From: an uncultured Verrucomicrobiota bacterium
GTDB taxonomy: Bacteria > Verrucomicrobiota > Kiritimatiellia > RFP12 > UBA1067
Direction: 5' to 3'
Assembly (NCBI GenBank): GCA_945487985.1
Contig: CALYTX010000020.1
Location: 1 to 11,758 of the forward strand
DNA length: 11,758 bases
The translations under genes were made by a program, and so were the position numbers. Shown one piece after another: positions 1 through 6,965 of this stretch (position 1 is the first letter of the stretch; every line of letters starts with the position of its first letter). Below the pieces are notes generated by a model that worked only from the letters and a program-made list of their open reading frames with translations, searched no databases and was not told the DNA's origin.

Positions 1-13
1 CGCCATTGTAGTT

Positions 14-739
14 ATGCTGCTGCTATCAAATTCTTTGATTGAAGGTTTTTTCAATTCCAATTGCGTCGGTAAGGGAATCGTCGCCGTCCAACTCATCTCG
101 TCGGTGATTATGTTCGCCACGCTCATCGGCAAAAGCAGGGAGTTGACGTTTGTCGAGTCGGCGGCGCGGCGGTTTATGCACGATTTTCTTTCTGGACGCG
201 ATGTTCTCGATTTCTATCTTTCACAGCGTCCTTCGGGAATGGCGGGCATCGAATACATCTACAAGGAAACTTGCGAGCGGCTGCTCAAGTTGCTCACCCC
301 CGACGTGCGCTCGCTCCTGATTGGACGGCAACCCGGCAGCGACGGTTCCGCAGCATTGACCAAGCGGGAAATTGAATTAGTCAATGGAACTTGTATGCAC
401 AAGCTCGACGAAGAAGAAATCCGCGTGGAAGCGGGCATGACGATTATCGCGTCGGTGGTGACGCTTTCGCCGATGCTCGGTCTGCTCGGGACGGTATGGG
501 GCGTATTGGACGCTTTCGCCGACATGGGTACGGCCGGCAGCGCCAATCTGGCAACGATTGCCCCGTCGATTTCCTCGGCGTTGCTCACGACGGTTGTCGG
601 GTTGATCGTCGCCATACCCGGCGTATGTTTTTTCAATGCGCTCAATTCGCGCATTCGCATTATCATCAGCAATACCGAAGGCTTTGCCGACGAGCTTATG
701 GGGCGGATTGCCTGTGAATTCCAAGGAAGGAGCGATTGA
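14..739 (+). CDS. tolQ: TolQ/ExbB-type proton channel subunit (5' end possibly incomplete)
   Basis: Inner-membrane subunit of a TolQ-TolR or ExbB-ExbD motor, which uses the proton gradient to drive a periplasm-spanning transducer. Counting from the ATG at 14, I see three hydrophobic helices at about residues 21-39, 141-163 and 186-207, separated by a large cytoplasmic loop, which is the TolQ topology. The signature GLLGTVWGVLDAF (156-168) and the stretch around SSALLTTVVGLIVAIPGV (187-204) match the conserved second and third helices of the family. The next two genes are the expected TolR/ExbD and TolA/TonB partners. The frame stays open to the left edge and the 13 preceding bases hold no ribosome binding site, so the true start may lie outside the window. 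TolQ and ExbB cannot be told apart safely here; MotA itself is unlikely from the length and gene context. Confidence 0.88.
   Translation: MLLLSNSLIEGFFNSNCVGKGIVAVQLISSVIMFATLIGKSRELTFVESAARRFMHDFLSGRDVLDFYLSQRPSGMAGIEYIYKETCERLLKLLTPDVRSLLIGRQPGSDGSAALTKREIELVNGTCMHKLDEEEIRVEAGMTIIASVVTLSPMLGLLGTVWGVLDAFADMGTAGSANLATIAPSISSALLTTVVGLIVAIPGVCFFNALNSRIRIIISNTEGFADELMGRIACEFQGRSD
727..732 (+). promoter_or_regulatory. Shine-Dalgarno site that decides the tolR start
   Basis: AAGGAG lies 9 bases before the ATG at 742 but only 3 bases before the in-frame TTG at 736. This spacing favours the ATG and a 2-base gap after the tolQ-type stop codon, rather than an overlapping TTG start. Confidence 0.6.
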
Positions 740-741
740 CA

Positions 742-1164
742 ATGCGTCATTTGCGCCGGCACTCTCGGTTGGGGCGCGAAAAGCCCAAGGCGGTCGTTGA
801 CATGACTTCGCTCATCGACCTTACCTTTTTGCTGTTGGTGACATTCATCGTAACGCTTCCCGCGCTTGAACAGGGTATTGAAATCAATCTGCCCGAGGCA
901 AAGCATTTGCCGCCGCCCCCGAACAAGGACAACAAGGTCAACGACATCACCATTGACGCACAGAACAAGATTTTCCTCAATCGCAAGCCCGTAACTTTAC
1001 AGGAGCTCGAGGCGGAACTGCGCGCGATGGTCGATCGCGATCCAGAAGTTCCTGTGCTCGTGCGCGGCGACGATTCGCTCGACTACGGCAGCGGCATGGA
1101 TGTTGTCAAAGTGGTCTACAAGTGCAAGGCCTACAAGATGGCACTGGTGACGGTAGAGAAATAG
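742..1164 (+). CDS. tolR: TolR/ExbD-type biopolymer transport protein
   Basis: Partner of the preceding channel protein: a single-pass inner-membrane protein with a periplasmic domain that couples proton flow to the transducer. From the ATG at 742 it has 140 residues, normal for ExbD/TolR. A short basic cytoplasmic N-terminus (about residues 1-19) precedes a transmembrane helix at about 21-41. The motif SLIDLTFLLLVTF carries Asp26, which aligns with the essential membrane aspartate of TolR/ExbD. A periplasmic domain of about 95 residues follows, containing the family-typical stretch around PVLVRGDDSLDYG. The INLPEA-type motif after the helix (INLPEAKHLPPPP) is also usual. The gene is translationally close to both neighbours (2 bases after the upstream stop, 13 bases before the next ATG). 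An alternative TTG start at 736 would add two residues. Confidence 0.9.
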   Translation: MRHLRRHSRLGREKPKAVVDMTSLIDLTFLLLVTFIVTLPALEQGIEINLPEAKHLPPPPNKDNKVNDITIDAQNKIFLNRKPVTLQELEAELRAMVDRDPEVPVLVRGDDSLDYGSGMDVVKVVYKCKAYKMALVTVEK

Positions 1165-1177
1165 AAAGCGCGCAGGA

Positions 1178-2035
1178 ATGTATATCGACGCGGAAGAGTG
1201 TCCGAAAGTTCAAGGTCCGGCGAACTACCTCGTCGCAGCGATTTTGCACATCGCGCTTTTCGCGGCGTTCTACTTCATTGGCACGTTCCACAAAGATGAC
1301 GGCGAAACGCATATTCCGCTCGATCTTACATTGGTTGTGCACGAGAATCTCGACGGCGTCGAGAACGAGCCGCCGCCGAAGGAAGAGCCGGTTGCGCCAA
1401 TTCCGGAGCCGAAGGAGGAACCGCCTCCGCCCCCGACAGAAAGCGACCGTCAGGTCGAGGCGGTGGCGACGGTCGAAGCACCCGAAACCAACAAGGTCGA
1501 GACGGTCAAAACTCCAGATCCTCCCGTGCCGCGTCCCCCGGAAAAAACCGCCGAGGAGCTTCGCCAAGAGCGCATAGCCAGAATGCGCAGCGAGGCGAAG
1601 GATGTCAAGAATCCGTTTGCCAAAAATCCGCGCACATTTGACAACGGCCGCACCGAGCGTCGCGTTCTCAGCGAGGCGGAAATCAATCAGCGCCTTAACG
1701 CCGGCTATCGCCCCGGCGCCTACAACGGCGATTTGGACGCGAGTGACGAAGCGCGTTGCCAGGCGTTGATTCGCGCGGCGATAGAGGAGCGATGGAATCG
1801 GATGCAGCCGCAGATCGGCCGGGAAGGGACGGTCTTGATTGAAATCAGACTGGGCGCGGGCGGGAAGGTTGCCTCGGTGAGGCTGTCGGGATCGTGCGGC
1901 GATGGCGTATCCGACGCTGCGGCGATGAGCGTAGTTTCCGCCGTGCGCGCAATTCGAGGGCTCAGTGCTGATTTCATCCGCCGTTACAGTTCCAAACCAC
2001 TGACAATTTCCTACCGCGTAAAATCGTCCCGATGA
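1178..2035 (+). CDS. TolA/TonB-type energy transducer
   Basis: Inferred third component of the motor: it would be anchored in the inner membrane, cross the periplasm and contact outer-membrane or periplasmic partners. The 285-residue product has an N-terminal helix at about 17-38 containing His24 (AILHIALF), in the place of the essential histidine in the TonB/TolA anchor. A Pro/Glu/Lys-rich stretch (about 64-125, with PPPKEEP and EPPPPPTE) is typical of the periplasm-spanning segment. A charged, probably helical region follows (125-170). The C-terminal domain (about 188-282) has the TonB/TolA C-terminal pattern: an amphipathic helix ending in ERWNRMQP, a strand GTVLIEIRLGAGGKVASVRL, and SDAAAMSVVSAVRAI. 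It contains two cysteines (194, 240) that might pair in the oxidising periplasm. TolA and TonB cannot be separated by eye, and no TolB or Pal gene follows. The start has only a weak AGGA directly before the ATG. Confidence 0.82.
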   Translation: MYIDAEECPKVQGPANYLVAAILHIALFAAFYFIGTFHKDDGETHIPLDLTLVVHENLDGVENEPPPKEEPVAPIPEPKEEPPPPPTESDRQVEAVATVEAPETNKVETVKTPDPPVPRPPEKTAEELRQERIARMRSEAKDVKNPFAKNPRTFDNGRTERRVLSEAEINQRLNAGYRPGAYNGDLDASDEARCQALIRAAIEERWNRMQPQIGREGTVLIEIRLGAGGKVASVRLSGSCGDGVSDAAAMSVVSAVRAIRGLSADFIRRYSSKPLTISYRVKSSR

Positions 2036-3963
2036 TGATTTCGAGTCTGTTTCCGCTACTATTCGGTGCTGCGCTCGCTCTCGACGGCGTAGTCGGGGGC
2101 GATCTCTGCGCGCGAGCTTCTCTGGATTCAAATAATGTCCGCCTTGGAGATCCGCTCACGCTGGCGATTGATTTCACTGGCACGGCCGATCTAGAGAACA
2201 TCCATCCGCCTGCCATTTCGCGTGCGGTCGATTCTGCGCTTTGGAAGGTGGGCGACAAGAGCGCCAAGACCGATACTTCCCGCGGCGGTTCCTATCGGCG
2301 GCTGACATACCGGGTGCGTCCGCTTGCGGAAGGAGTAATCGTCTTCCCGGCGCTCGAGTTTTCGTACCTCGACGGCAATGGAGGCGAGCGGACGGTTTCG
2401 ACCCGACCGATTCCAGTTCGCGTGAAAGCGTCGGCTCAGGCGGCGCTCGCCGGACTCGAGCGTCTCGACGATAATCTTCCCATGCCCGACGGCATCGTTG
2501 TTAAACTTTCCGCCAATGTCAATGAAGATGAACTGTTTCGCTGGAAGAAGGCCTGTCGCAAGCCGACAGCGGAGTCGTTTGCCCGTTTCAGCTACCCCGA
2601 GGCGCGGCTCAACGAGGCGGCTGCGCTTATTCTCGAGGGAAAATGGTCCGAGGCCCTTTCGATCTACCGTGCACTTGAGTGGCGAATCGGCCAGACGCCG
2701 ACCATCGAGCGCGGCATTGTCGCGGCGCTCGCGCGAAAGCACGAAAGCGCCGCAGTCGAGTTGCCGGCGTGGCGGCAGGCGTTCAGGCCGTATCTCAGAT
2801 ATACGTGGAAAGGGCGTTTGACGTGGGCACTATTCGTGCTTGCCGGCGCGGTGCTCGTTTTCCGTCTTTGTGGTCGGGCGATACGCGCGATGGCGGCCGT
2901 GATGGCTGCGCTGTTGCCTTTTGCCGCTGTTTCGCAGGGTCTTGATCCGTTTGCGGAAATGGATCGTATGATGCAGCAGGCGTTCGGCAACATGCGCTCA
3001 GCGATGGGTGTTTCGTTTGATGAAGAAGAATCGCCAGTGGAGATTAAAGCCGCGATTGAGACGAGCAAGCGACAGATTTCGGTGGGGGAGCCCTTTGAAA
3101 TCGTGGCGAGCGTCGAGCTGCCAAAAACTCACACCGTCGACAATCTCAGTCTTTCGATCGACAGAGCCATTCCCGGATTGCAAGTGCTTGGCCGCCAGCA
3201 AAATCTCACCAACGGCGTTTCGGACAATCCCTCCAACGTCGTGCGGCGCTTTTCGATTCCTCTTCGCGGCGATGCCCCGTTCCGCTCGCGGGTGGTCTTT
3301 ACGCTTTCGGGGATGGTCAACGGCAGAAGGGTGCTCGACGGGCGCCGGCGTGGCTCGGTGATGTTCTCCCGGTCGTTCTCCGTGTGCGCCCCAGCCGTCG
3401 AGATCGATATCAAGGCGCTGCCGACGGCTGGTCAGATGCCGGATTTCGCCGGAATCGTCGGTAGTAATTTCAAGTTTGTTCAGAGTGTGGATCGCAATCG
3501 AGTGGAAACCAACGATGTGGTTGCGGTGACATGCGTACTCGAAGCGCCGGGGGCCTATGTTCCATTCGATGCCATCCCGGATGAGATTTCGCGCGCGAAT
3601 GGACGCTATGTGATGCGAACATATTTCGTCGCCGACGGTTCGGCGCAAACTCCGCCTGTGTCGCTGGCTTATTACGATCCGTTGCGCAAGCAGTTTCTTC
3701 GTGCCGTTGCCAAGGGCGTGCAAATGCATTATTGCCAGACAGGCGAGGACGCATCCGCCGGCGAGATTGTGGCCGTCGATGCCTCCGGGGGCGTTGGCAG
3801 CACGCTTCAGCTCCGTTTCGCACCTTCCGCCGATGCGCCGGCGATTGGCGTCACCTCTGTGCCGGCTAACGAACTGAAGGTGTTGGAGGAATACCGCGAT
3901 TGGGCGCGAGTCGACGATTCTGTCCGCGCCGGATGGATTCGCAAGGAGGAGCTCGGGATATGA
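2032..3963 (+). CDS. BatD-like protein, apparently double, with TPR-like, two membrane helices and SH3b-like C-terminus
   Basis: The start overlaps the preceding stop as ATGA; a second ATG follows directly. The 643-residue product begins with a signal peptide (about 1-24). Residues 25-132 read as a BatD (oxygen-tolerance family) beta domain: VRLGDPLTLAIDFTG, then RLTYRVRPLAEGVIVFPALEF, then TRPIPVRV. Residues about 185-235 look like a TPR-type helical hairpin (EGKWSEALSIYRALE). A transmembrane helix lies at 263-280. A second helix at about 285-303 ends in LLPFAAVSQG and looks like a signal peptide in mid-protein. Residues 335-570 form a second BatD-like half, including LPTAGQMPDFAGIVGSNFKF. 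Residues about 590-641 resemble a bacterial SH3 domain ending DWARVDDSVRAGWIRKEEL. BatD proteins usually sit with MoxR and BatA/BatB genes, none of which is visible here. The biochemical role of BatD is not settled, so I assign family only. Confidence 0.72.
   Translation: MMISSLFPLLFGAALALDGVVGGDLCARASLDSNNVRLGDPLTLAIDFTGTADLENIHPPAISRAVDSALWKVGDKSAKTDTSRGGSYRRLTYRVRPLAEGVIVFPALEFSYLDGNGGERTVSTRPIPVRVKASAQAALAGLERLDDNLPMPDGIVVKLSANVNEDELFRWKKACRKPTAESFARFSYPEARLNEAAALILEGKWSEALSIYRALEWRIGQTPTIERGIVAALARKHESAAVELPAWRQAFRPYLRYTWKGRLTWALFVLAGAVLVFRLCGRAIRAMAAVMAALLPFAAVSQGLDPFAEMDRMMQQAFGNMRSAMGVSFDEEESPVEIKAAIETSKRQISVGEPFEIVASVELPKTHTVDNLSLSIDRAIPGLQVLGRQQNLTNGVSDNPSNVVRRFSIPLRGDAPFRSRVVFTLSGMVNGRRVLDGRRRGSVMFSRSFSVCAPAVEIDIKALPTAGQMPDFAGIVGSNFKFVQSVDRNRVETNDVVAVTCVLEAPGAYVPFDAIPDEISRANGRYVMRTYFVADGSAQTPPVSLAYYDPLRKQFLRAVAKGVQMHYCQTGEDASAGEIVAVDASGGVGSTLQLRFAPSADAPAIGVTSVPANELKVLEEYRDWARVDDSVRAGWIRKEELGI
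3943..3949 (+). promoter_or_regulatory. Strong Shine-Dalgarno for the aminotransferase
   Basis: AAGGAGG ends 10 bases before the ATG at 3960, inside the 3' end of the BatD-like gene. It supports the ATG at 3960 over the in-frame ATG at 3900, which would add 20 residues of non-family sequence. Confidence 0.65.
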
Positions 3964-5045
3964 ACGCAGAGCGTATTTTTCTCTCTCCCCCTTTTGCTGG
4001 CGATGCCGAACGCCGCGCCGTGATGGCGGCCTTCGATTCGAAATATCTCGCCCCCACCGGGCCGATGGTCGACGAGTTTGAGCGGCGACTGGCAGCACTT
4101 TCGGGCAGACGTCACGCCGTGGCGCTTTCGAGCGCGACGGCAGCGATAGATTTGCTGATGGCGGAATTCGGCGTGGATTGTTCGTGGACAATCGTCGCGC
4201 CGACCTTGACATTTATCGCCACGGTCGGTCCGGCATTTCATCGTGGCGCGCGGACGGTTTTCATTGATTGTGACGAGACCGGCAATATGGATGTCACGCT
4301 TCTCGGCGAGGCGCTCGCCGAACTGAAGCGCGAACTCGCAGGTGCCTTCAAGGTTGTCGTCGTTGGCGTCGATCTCTACGGGCGTTGCTGCGACTATGAA
4401 GCCATCGAAGAGCTTTGCCGGCGGTTTGGGGCGCTGTTTGTGGTTGATGCGGCCGAGGCGCTCGGTGCCACGCGAAACGGGCGGCCTGCAGGTAGTGCGG
4501 GCGTGGCGGGCGTGTATTCCTTCAACGGCAACAAAATAATCACCACTTCCGGCGGCGGGGCGATTGTCACCGACGATGGCGCATTGGCGGCGAGGGCGCG
4601 CAAGCGCAGTCAGCAAAGCCGCGAGCCACGGCCATGGTACGAACACCGAGAAGTCGGCTACAACTATCGTCTTAGCAATTTGCTCGCCGCCATGGGCATT
4701 GCCCAGCTCGACCGGCTCGACTGGATTCTTGCCCGGCGTCGGGAGCATGCAGATCGATATCGCCAGCGGCTGCGGCTTCTTCCCAAGGTAGAGGGGGAGA
4801 ACCACTGGCTTTCGATTGCGCTGTGCGCTTCGCGCCGGGAACGTGACGAACTGCTTGAGCGTTTTGCGCGCGCCAACATTGAGGCGCGAGCGGTTTGGAA
4901 GCCGCTCCATTTACAGCCGGTGTTCAACGGCGCACGTACATACGGCGGCAAAGTGGCCGAGCGGCTATTCCGCCGCGGATTGTGCCTTCCATCAGGCACG
5001 GGGCTTTCGGAAAATGATTTCCAACGTATTTTCAAAGTGGTATAA
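3960..5045 (+). CDS. DegT/DnrJ/EryC1/StrS-family PLP-dependent sugar aminotransferase (PglE/EpsN-like)
   Basis: Predicted to transfer an amino group, usually from glutamate, to a nucleotide-linked keto-sugar, giving an amino sugar for a surface polysaccharide or glycoconjugate; cytoplasmic. The 361-residue product opens with IFLSPPFAGDAERRAVMAAF and KYLAPTGPMVDEFE, the N-terminal pattern of the PglE/EpsN branch. SSATAA (57-62) is the cofactor phosphate-binding loop, with Ala where most members have Gly. Asp163 in VVDAAEALGAT should contact the pyridine nitrogen. Lys192 in FNGNKIITTSGGG is the expected Schiff-base lysine. The tail GLCLPSGTGLSENDFQRI is also family-typical. The start overlaps the upstream stop as ATGA. 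No sugar dehydratase, acetyltransferase or glycosyltransferase gene is adjacent, so the exact sugar cannot be named. Confidence 0.9.
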   Translation: MNAERIFLSPPFAGDAERRAVMAAFDSKYLAPTGPMVDEFERRLAALSGRRHAVALSSATAAIDLLMAEFGVDCSWTIVAPTLTFIATVGPAFHRGARTVFIDCDETGNMDVTLLGEALAELKRELAGAFKVVVVGVDLYGRCCDYEAIEELCRRFGALFVVDAAEALGATRNGRPAGSAGVAGVYSFNGNKIITTSGGGAIVTDDGALAARARKRSQQSREPRPWYEHREVGYNYRLSNLLAAMGIAQLDRLDWILARRREHADRYRQRLRLLPKVEGENHWLSIALCASRRERDELLERFARANIEARAVWKPLHLQPVFNGARTYGGKVAERLFRRGLCLPSGTGLSENDFQRIFKVV

Positions 5046-5046
5046 T
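5018..5046 (+). promoter_or_regulatory. Sigma-70-like promoter overlapping the aminotransferase stop codon
   Basis: A perfect TATAAT (5041-5046) lies 17 bases after TTTCCA (5018-5023; 4 of 6 matches to TTGACA). The local sequence is AT-rich against a GC-rich background. The aminotransferase stop codon TAA (5043-5045) is inside the -10 box. A start point 6-7 bases after the -10 box would fall at about 5053, the A of the next gene's ATG, so the transcript would be leaderless or nearly so. No Shine-Dalgarno precedes that ATG, which agrees. The -10 consensus is assumed to apply in this lineage. Confidence 0.55.
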
Positions 5047-5052
5047 ATCAAT

Positions 5053-5775
5053 ATGAATTTTTCAAAATTGGTTTTCGTTTTTGCACTTGCCGCGCTCGCC
5101 GGGTGTAGCGGTTTGCCGCGCAATTCACTGCCGGAGGGTGCCGCCATATCGTCCACGCCGCGTATTCGCGTCACGCCGCAGAACGGAGTCTGGGATGATG
5201 AATACGCCAGCACCAGTGACGAGCGCGGGTGTTCATTCGAGTTCTCGCTCTCCCGCTACAGCGACGGCATCGTTGTTTCCGCGGTGGTGTTCGACGACAA
5301 ACTCGTTACCGACGATTGCCGTCCGGGGGCGGTTTCGTGTCCGAGTTGGGACGACGATAATCTGGAGGTTTTCTTCGATGGTAACTACGACAAGTCGTTG
5401 GACGCGCGTGCCGGCGACGGGCTGAAGTACGGTGGCGAATTTACGTTGGTGGCCAACGGCGCGGCGCAGAGCGATTTCTCGGGGCTGCCGAAATCGTTCG
5501 GCCGGGCCTGGCGCGGAAACGTCCGTCCCGAGCGTCAGGCCGATGGCAGTTGGCGCATCTATTACGATTTGTTCTTCACATGGGCTTGCCTTGGGCGCAC
5601 GCACGCGCCTGCCGATGACGAAGATCTCGCCTTCGGATTCAATATCTGCATTCATGATGATGACGACGGCGGACGCAACGATTACGCTCTTTACTGGAAA
5701 GGCAATCCCGCCAGACCCTACCGCGATGAAAGCAAATTTGGCGACATAGTGCTCAAAGGGAGGAAATGCAAATGA
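5053..5775 (+). CDS. Lipoprotein with CBM9-like (carbohydrate-binding/DOMON-like) domain
   Basis: Predicted lipoprotein that may bind carbohydrate or act as a surface or periplasmic accessory; no enzymatic motif is visible. From the ATG at 5053 the product has 240 residues. A basic start and hydrophobic core lead to the lipobox LAGC, with Cys18 as the lipidation site. The mature part (about 40-235) has the pattern of the CBM9-like family found at the ends of many secreted polysaccharide-acting proteins: an early VWDDEYA, then DDNLEVFFDG (101-110), then LAFGFNICIHDDDDGGRNDYALYW (about 192-215), which follows the usual 'wet-edge' order of conserved Asp/Trp/Phe. Upstream in-frame sequence back to 4816 is the shadow of the aminotransferase gene and is excluded. 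The promoter at 5018-5046 probably drives this gene and those after it. The ligand is unknown. Confidence 0.75.
   Translation: MNFSKLVFVFALAALAGCSGLPRNSLPEGAAISSTPRIRVTPQNGVWDDEYASTSDERGCSFEFSLSRYSDGIVVSAVVFDDKLVTDDCRPGAVSCPSWDDDNLEVFFDGNYDKSLDARAGDGLKYGGEFTLVANGAAQSDFSGLPKSFGRAWRGNVRPERQADGSWRIYYDLFFTWACLGRTHAPADDEDLAFGFNICIHDDDDGGRNDYALYWKGNPARPYRDESKFGDIVLKGRKCK
5758..5763 (+). promoter_or_regulatory. Shine-Dalgarno that decides the start of the Cys-cluster lipoprotein
   Basis: GGGAGG lies 2 bases before an ATG at 5766 and 8 bases before an in-frame ATG at 5772. The second spacing is the normal one, so I place the start at 5772, which overlaps the previous stop as ATGA. Confidence 0.6.
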
Positions 5776-6965
5776 AATACCGTGCTGTCGGAGCCATTCT
5801 GGCCGCCGTCGCGCTTGCAGGGTGCAAGCCGGAAGCGGAGCGCTTTGGTTATAAGGGCGTAGATCTTGACGAAGGCGAAATGGAGTTTTTTACGACTGGC
5901 GGAGGATGCACGAATTACGTGCCCTCGCGCGTAATCAACGTCTACGAGAAATACGAATTCACCGCCGACGAACTGCGTCTGATTGAATCCTCCGGCGTTT
6001 CCTTTCCGAGCGAGACATTCGTCGCGCTTCCAGAGGGCTATCGCGCCGCGGAAACGGGTCCGTGGTTCACCACCTACGAGAAGGACGGCGAGCTTTTCGG
6101 CGCTAAAGGCAAGTTCATCTTCATCGCCCATCGCAACGACGACGGGAAATTCCTGACGGCTGAATCTTCGTTCTCTACCTATTGGCCAGATAAAGCTGCC
6201 GCGCTCGCAGCGCTCGTTGCGCTCAAGGATAAGATTGCCGTCGGTTTTGCTCCAAAGAAAATCTACGATTTCGAAGATTGCTTCGTGGCCGAATATGTTC
6301 GTCTGCGTGTTTTGGGAATCGTTGGGCAGAAGGCCGACGGAGTGTGGACATGCATGCTTTGCATCCAAGACAAATGCCGTACCGGATGCGGCAGCTGGGA
6401 GCCGTATGAGGAGCAGCAGTCGCGTCTGAATCGGGAAAACTACCGCAAGGCAATGGCGAAATGGCGCGAACAGGCAACGGGAGTGCTATCGGCTAACCAC
6501 GAGGCAGTAGAGAAACTACGCCTCGCGGCGGGCATCAGAGGATTTGGCGCGGATGCGGAATCGCGCTGGATAGTATCTCAAGATTGCCGAGCGTATCAGA
6601 TTTCGATCTGCGGCGAGCGGACCGTGCCGCCGGAGGCTGATACTGATGCAGATGCGTTCTTCGCGGCACTTTGGCGCGATCTATCCGCCGAGATAAAACT
6701 CGCCACCGGAATCGATTTCCCTGACGCACCGGGCAAAAGCGACGAGGAGAATGGATGGCTAATCGGCGAGGCGTTCGCCGCAAGCGATATTTACGAGGCC
6801 CGTGCAGCGCTTTTCGTCCCGAAGACTGTGAGCAATGGTGAATCCGGCTCAACCGTTGAATCCGGCTCAACCGAGGAGCGGCCGGTCGCTCAATGGCAGA
6901 TTCTCTGTGGCGAAAAACTCCAAAAAGGTTTTGTCCTTCCCGAGCGTCCGCTTCCAGTACAGTGA
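5772..6965 (+). CDS. Lipoprotein of unknown function with a four-cysteine cluster
   Basis: I do not recognise this family. The 397-residue product starts with a lipoprotein signal peptide (AILAAVALAGCK, lipidated Cys18). The mature part is mostly charged and aromatic, with no further membrane helix. Residues 134-155 and 215-250 look helical (for example NRENYRKAMAKWREQATG). Four cysteines at 194, 197, 202 and 206, in the arrangement C-x2-C-x4-C-x3-C, form a compact cluster that could bind a metal or form two disulfides. Other cysteines lie at 46, 170, 282, 290 and 378. Near the C-terminus is a short duplicated ESGST segment, coded by the direct repeat at 6839-6873. The gene is translationally coupled to the CBM9-like lipoprotein upstream (ATGA) and to murD downstream (GTGA), so it is probably co-transcribed with both. 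Function remains open. Confidence 0.75.
   Translation: MKYRAVGAILAAVALAGCKPEAERFGYKGVDLDEGEMEFFTTGGGCTNYVPSRVINVYEKYEFTADELRLIESSGVSFPSETFVALPEGYRAAETGPWFTTYEKDGELFGAKGKFIFIAHRNDDGKFLTAESSFSTYWPDKAAALAALVALKDKIAVGFAPKKIYDFEDCFVAEYVRLRVLGIVGQKADGVWTCMLCIQDKCRTGCGSWEPYEEQQSRLNRENYRKAMAKWREQATGVLSANHEAVEKLRLAAGIRGFGADAESRWIVSQDCRAYQISICGERTVPPEADTDADAFFAALWRDLSAEIKLATGIDFPDAPGKSDEENGWLIGEAFAASDIYEARAALFVPKTVSNGESGSTVESGSTEERPVAQWQILCGEKLQKGFVLPERPLPVQ
6839..6873 (+). repeat. Two tandem 17-base direct repeats inside the Cys-cluster lipoprotein gene
   Basis: TGAATCCGGCTCAACCG occurs at 6839-6855 and again, unchanged, at 6857-6873, with one T between them (18-base period, frame-preserving). It codes for ESGSTV followed by ESGSTE. 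Being identical at the base level, it looks like a recent duplication and a possible slippage site. Confidence 0.85.

Noticed and set aside
1106..2131. Long minus-strand open frame (341 codons) opposite the transducer gene, and a similar one at 2998-4212
   Set aside because: Arg/His-rich composition typical of the antisense of GC-rich coding sequence; the plus-strand frames have clear family motifs, and no ribosome binding site or protein family is seen on the minus strand.
2890..3963. Separate second gene starting at the internal ATG near 2890 of the BatD-like frame
   Set aside because: The frame is continuous and the upstream bases show no good ribosome binding site. A fused reading is simpler, although the signal-peptide-like start at this point is noted as a finding.
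3807..4910. Minus-strand open frame (367 codons) opposite the aminotransferase
   Set aside because: Antisense shadow; the plus-strand product has all PLP-enzyme motifs.
4982..4999. Small inverted repeat GTGCCT/AGGCAC just before the internal promoter
   Set aside because: Only 6 bp with no T-tract, and it lies in codons for the conserved CLPSGT motif of the aminotransferase, so coding constraint explains it.
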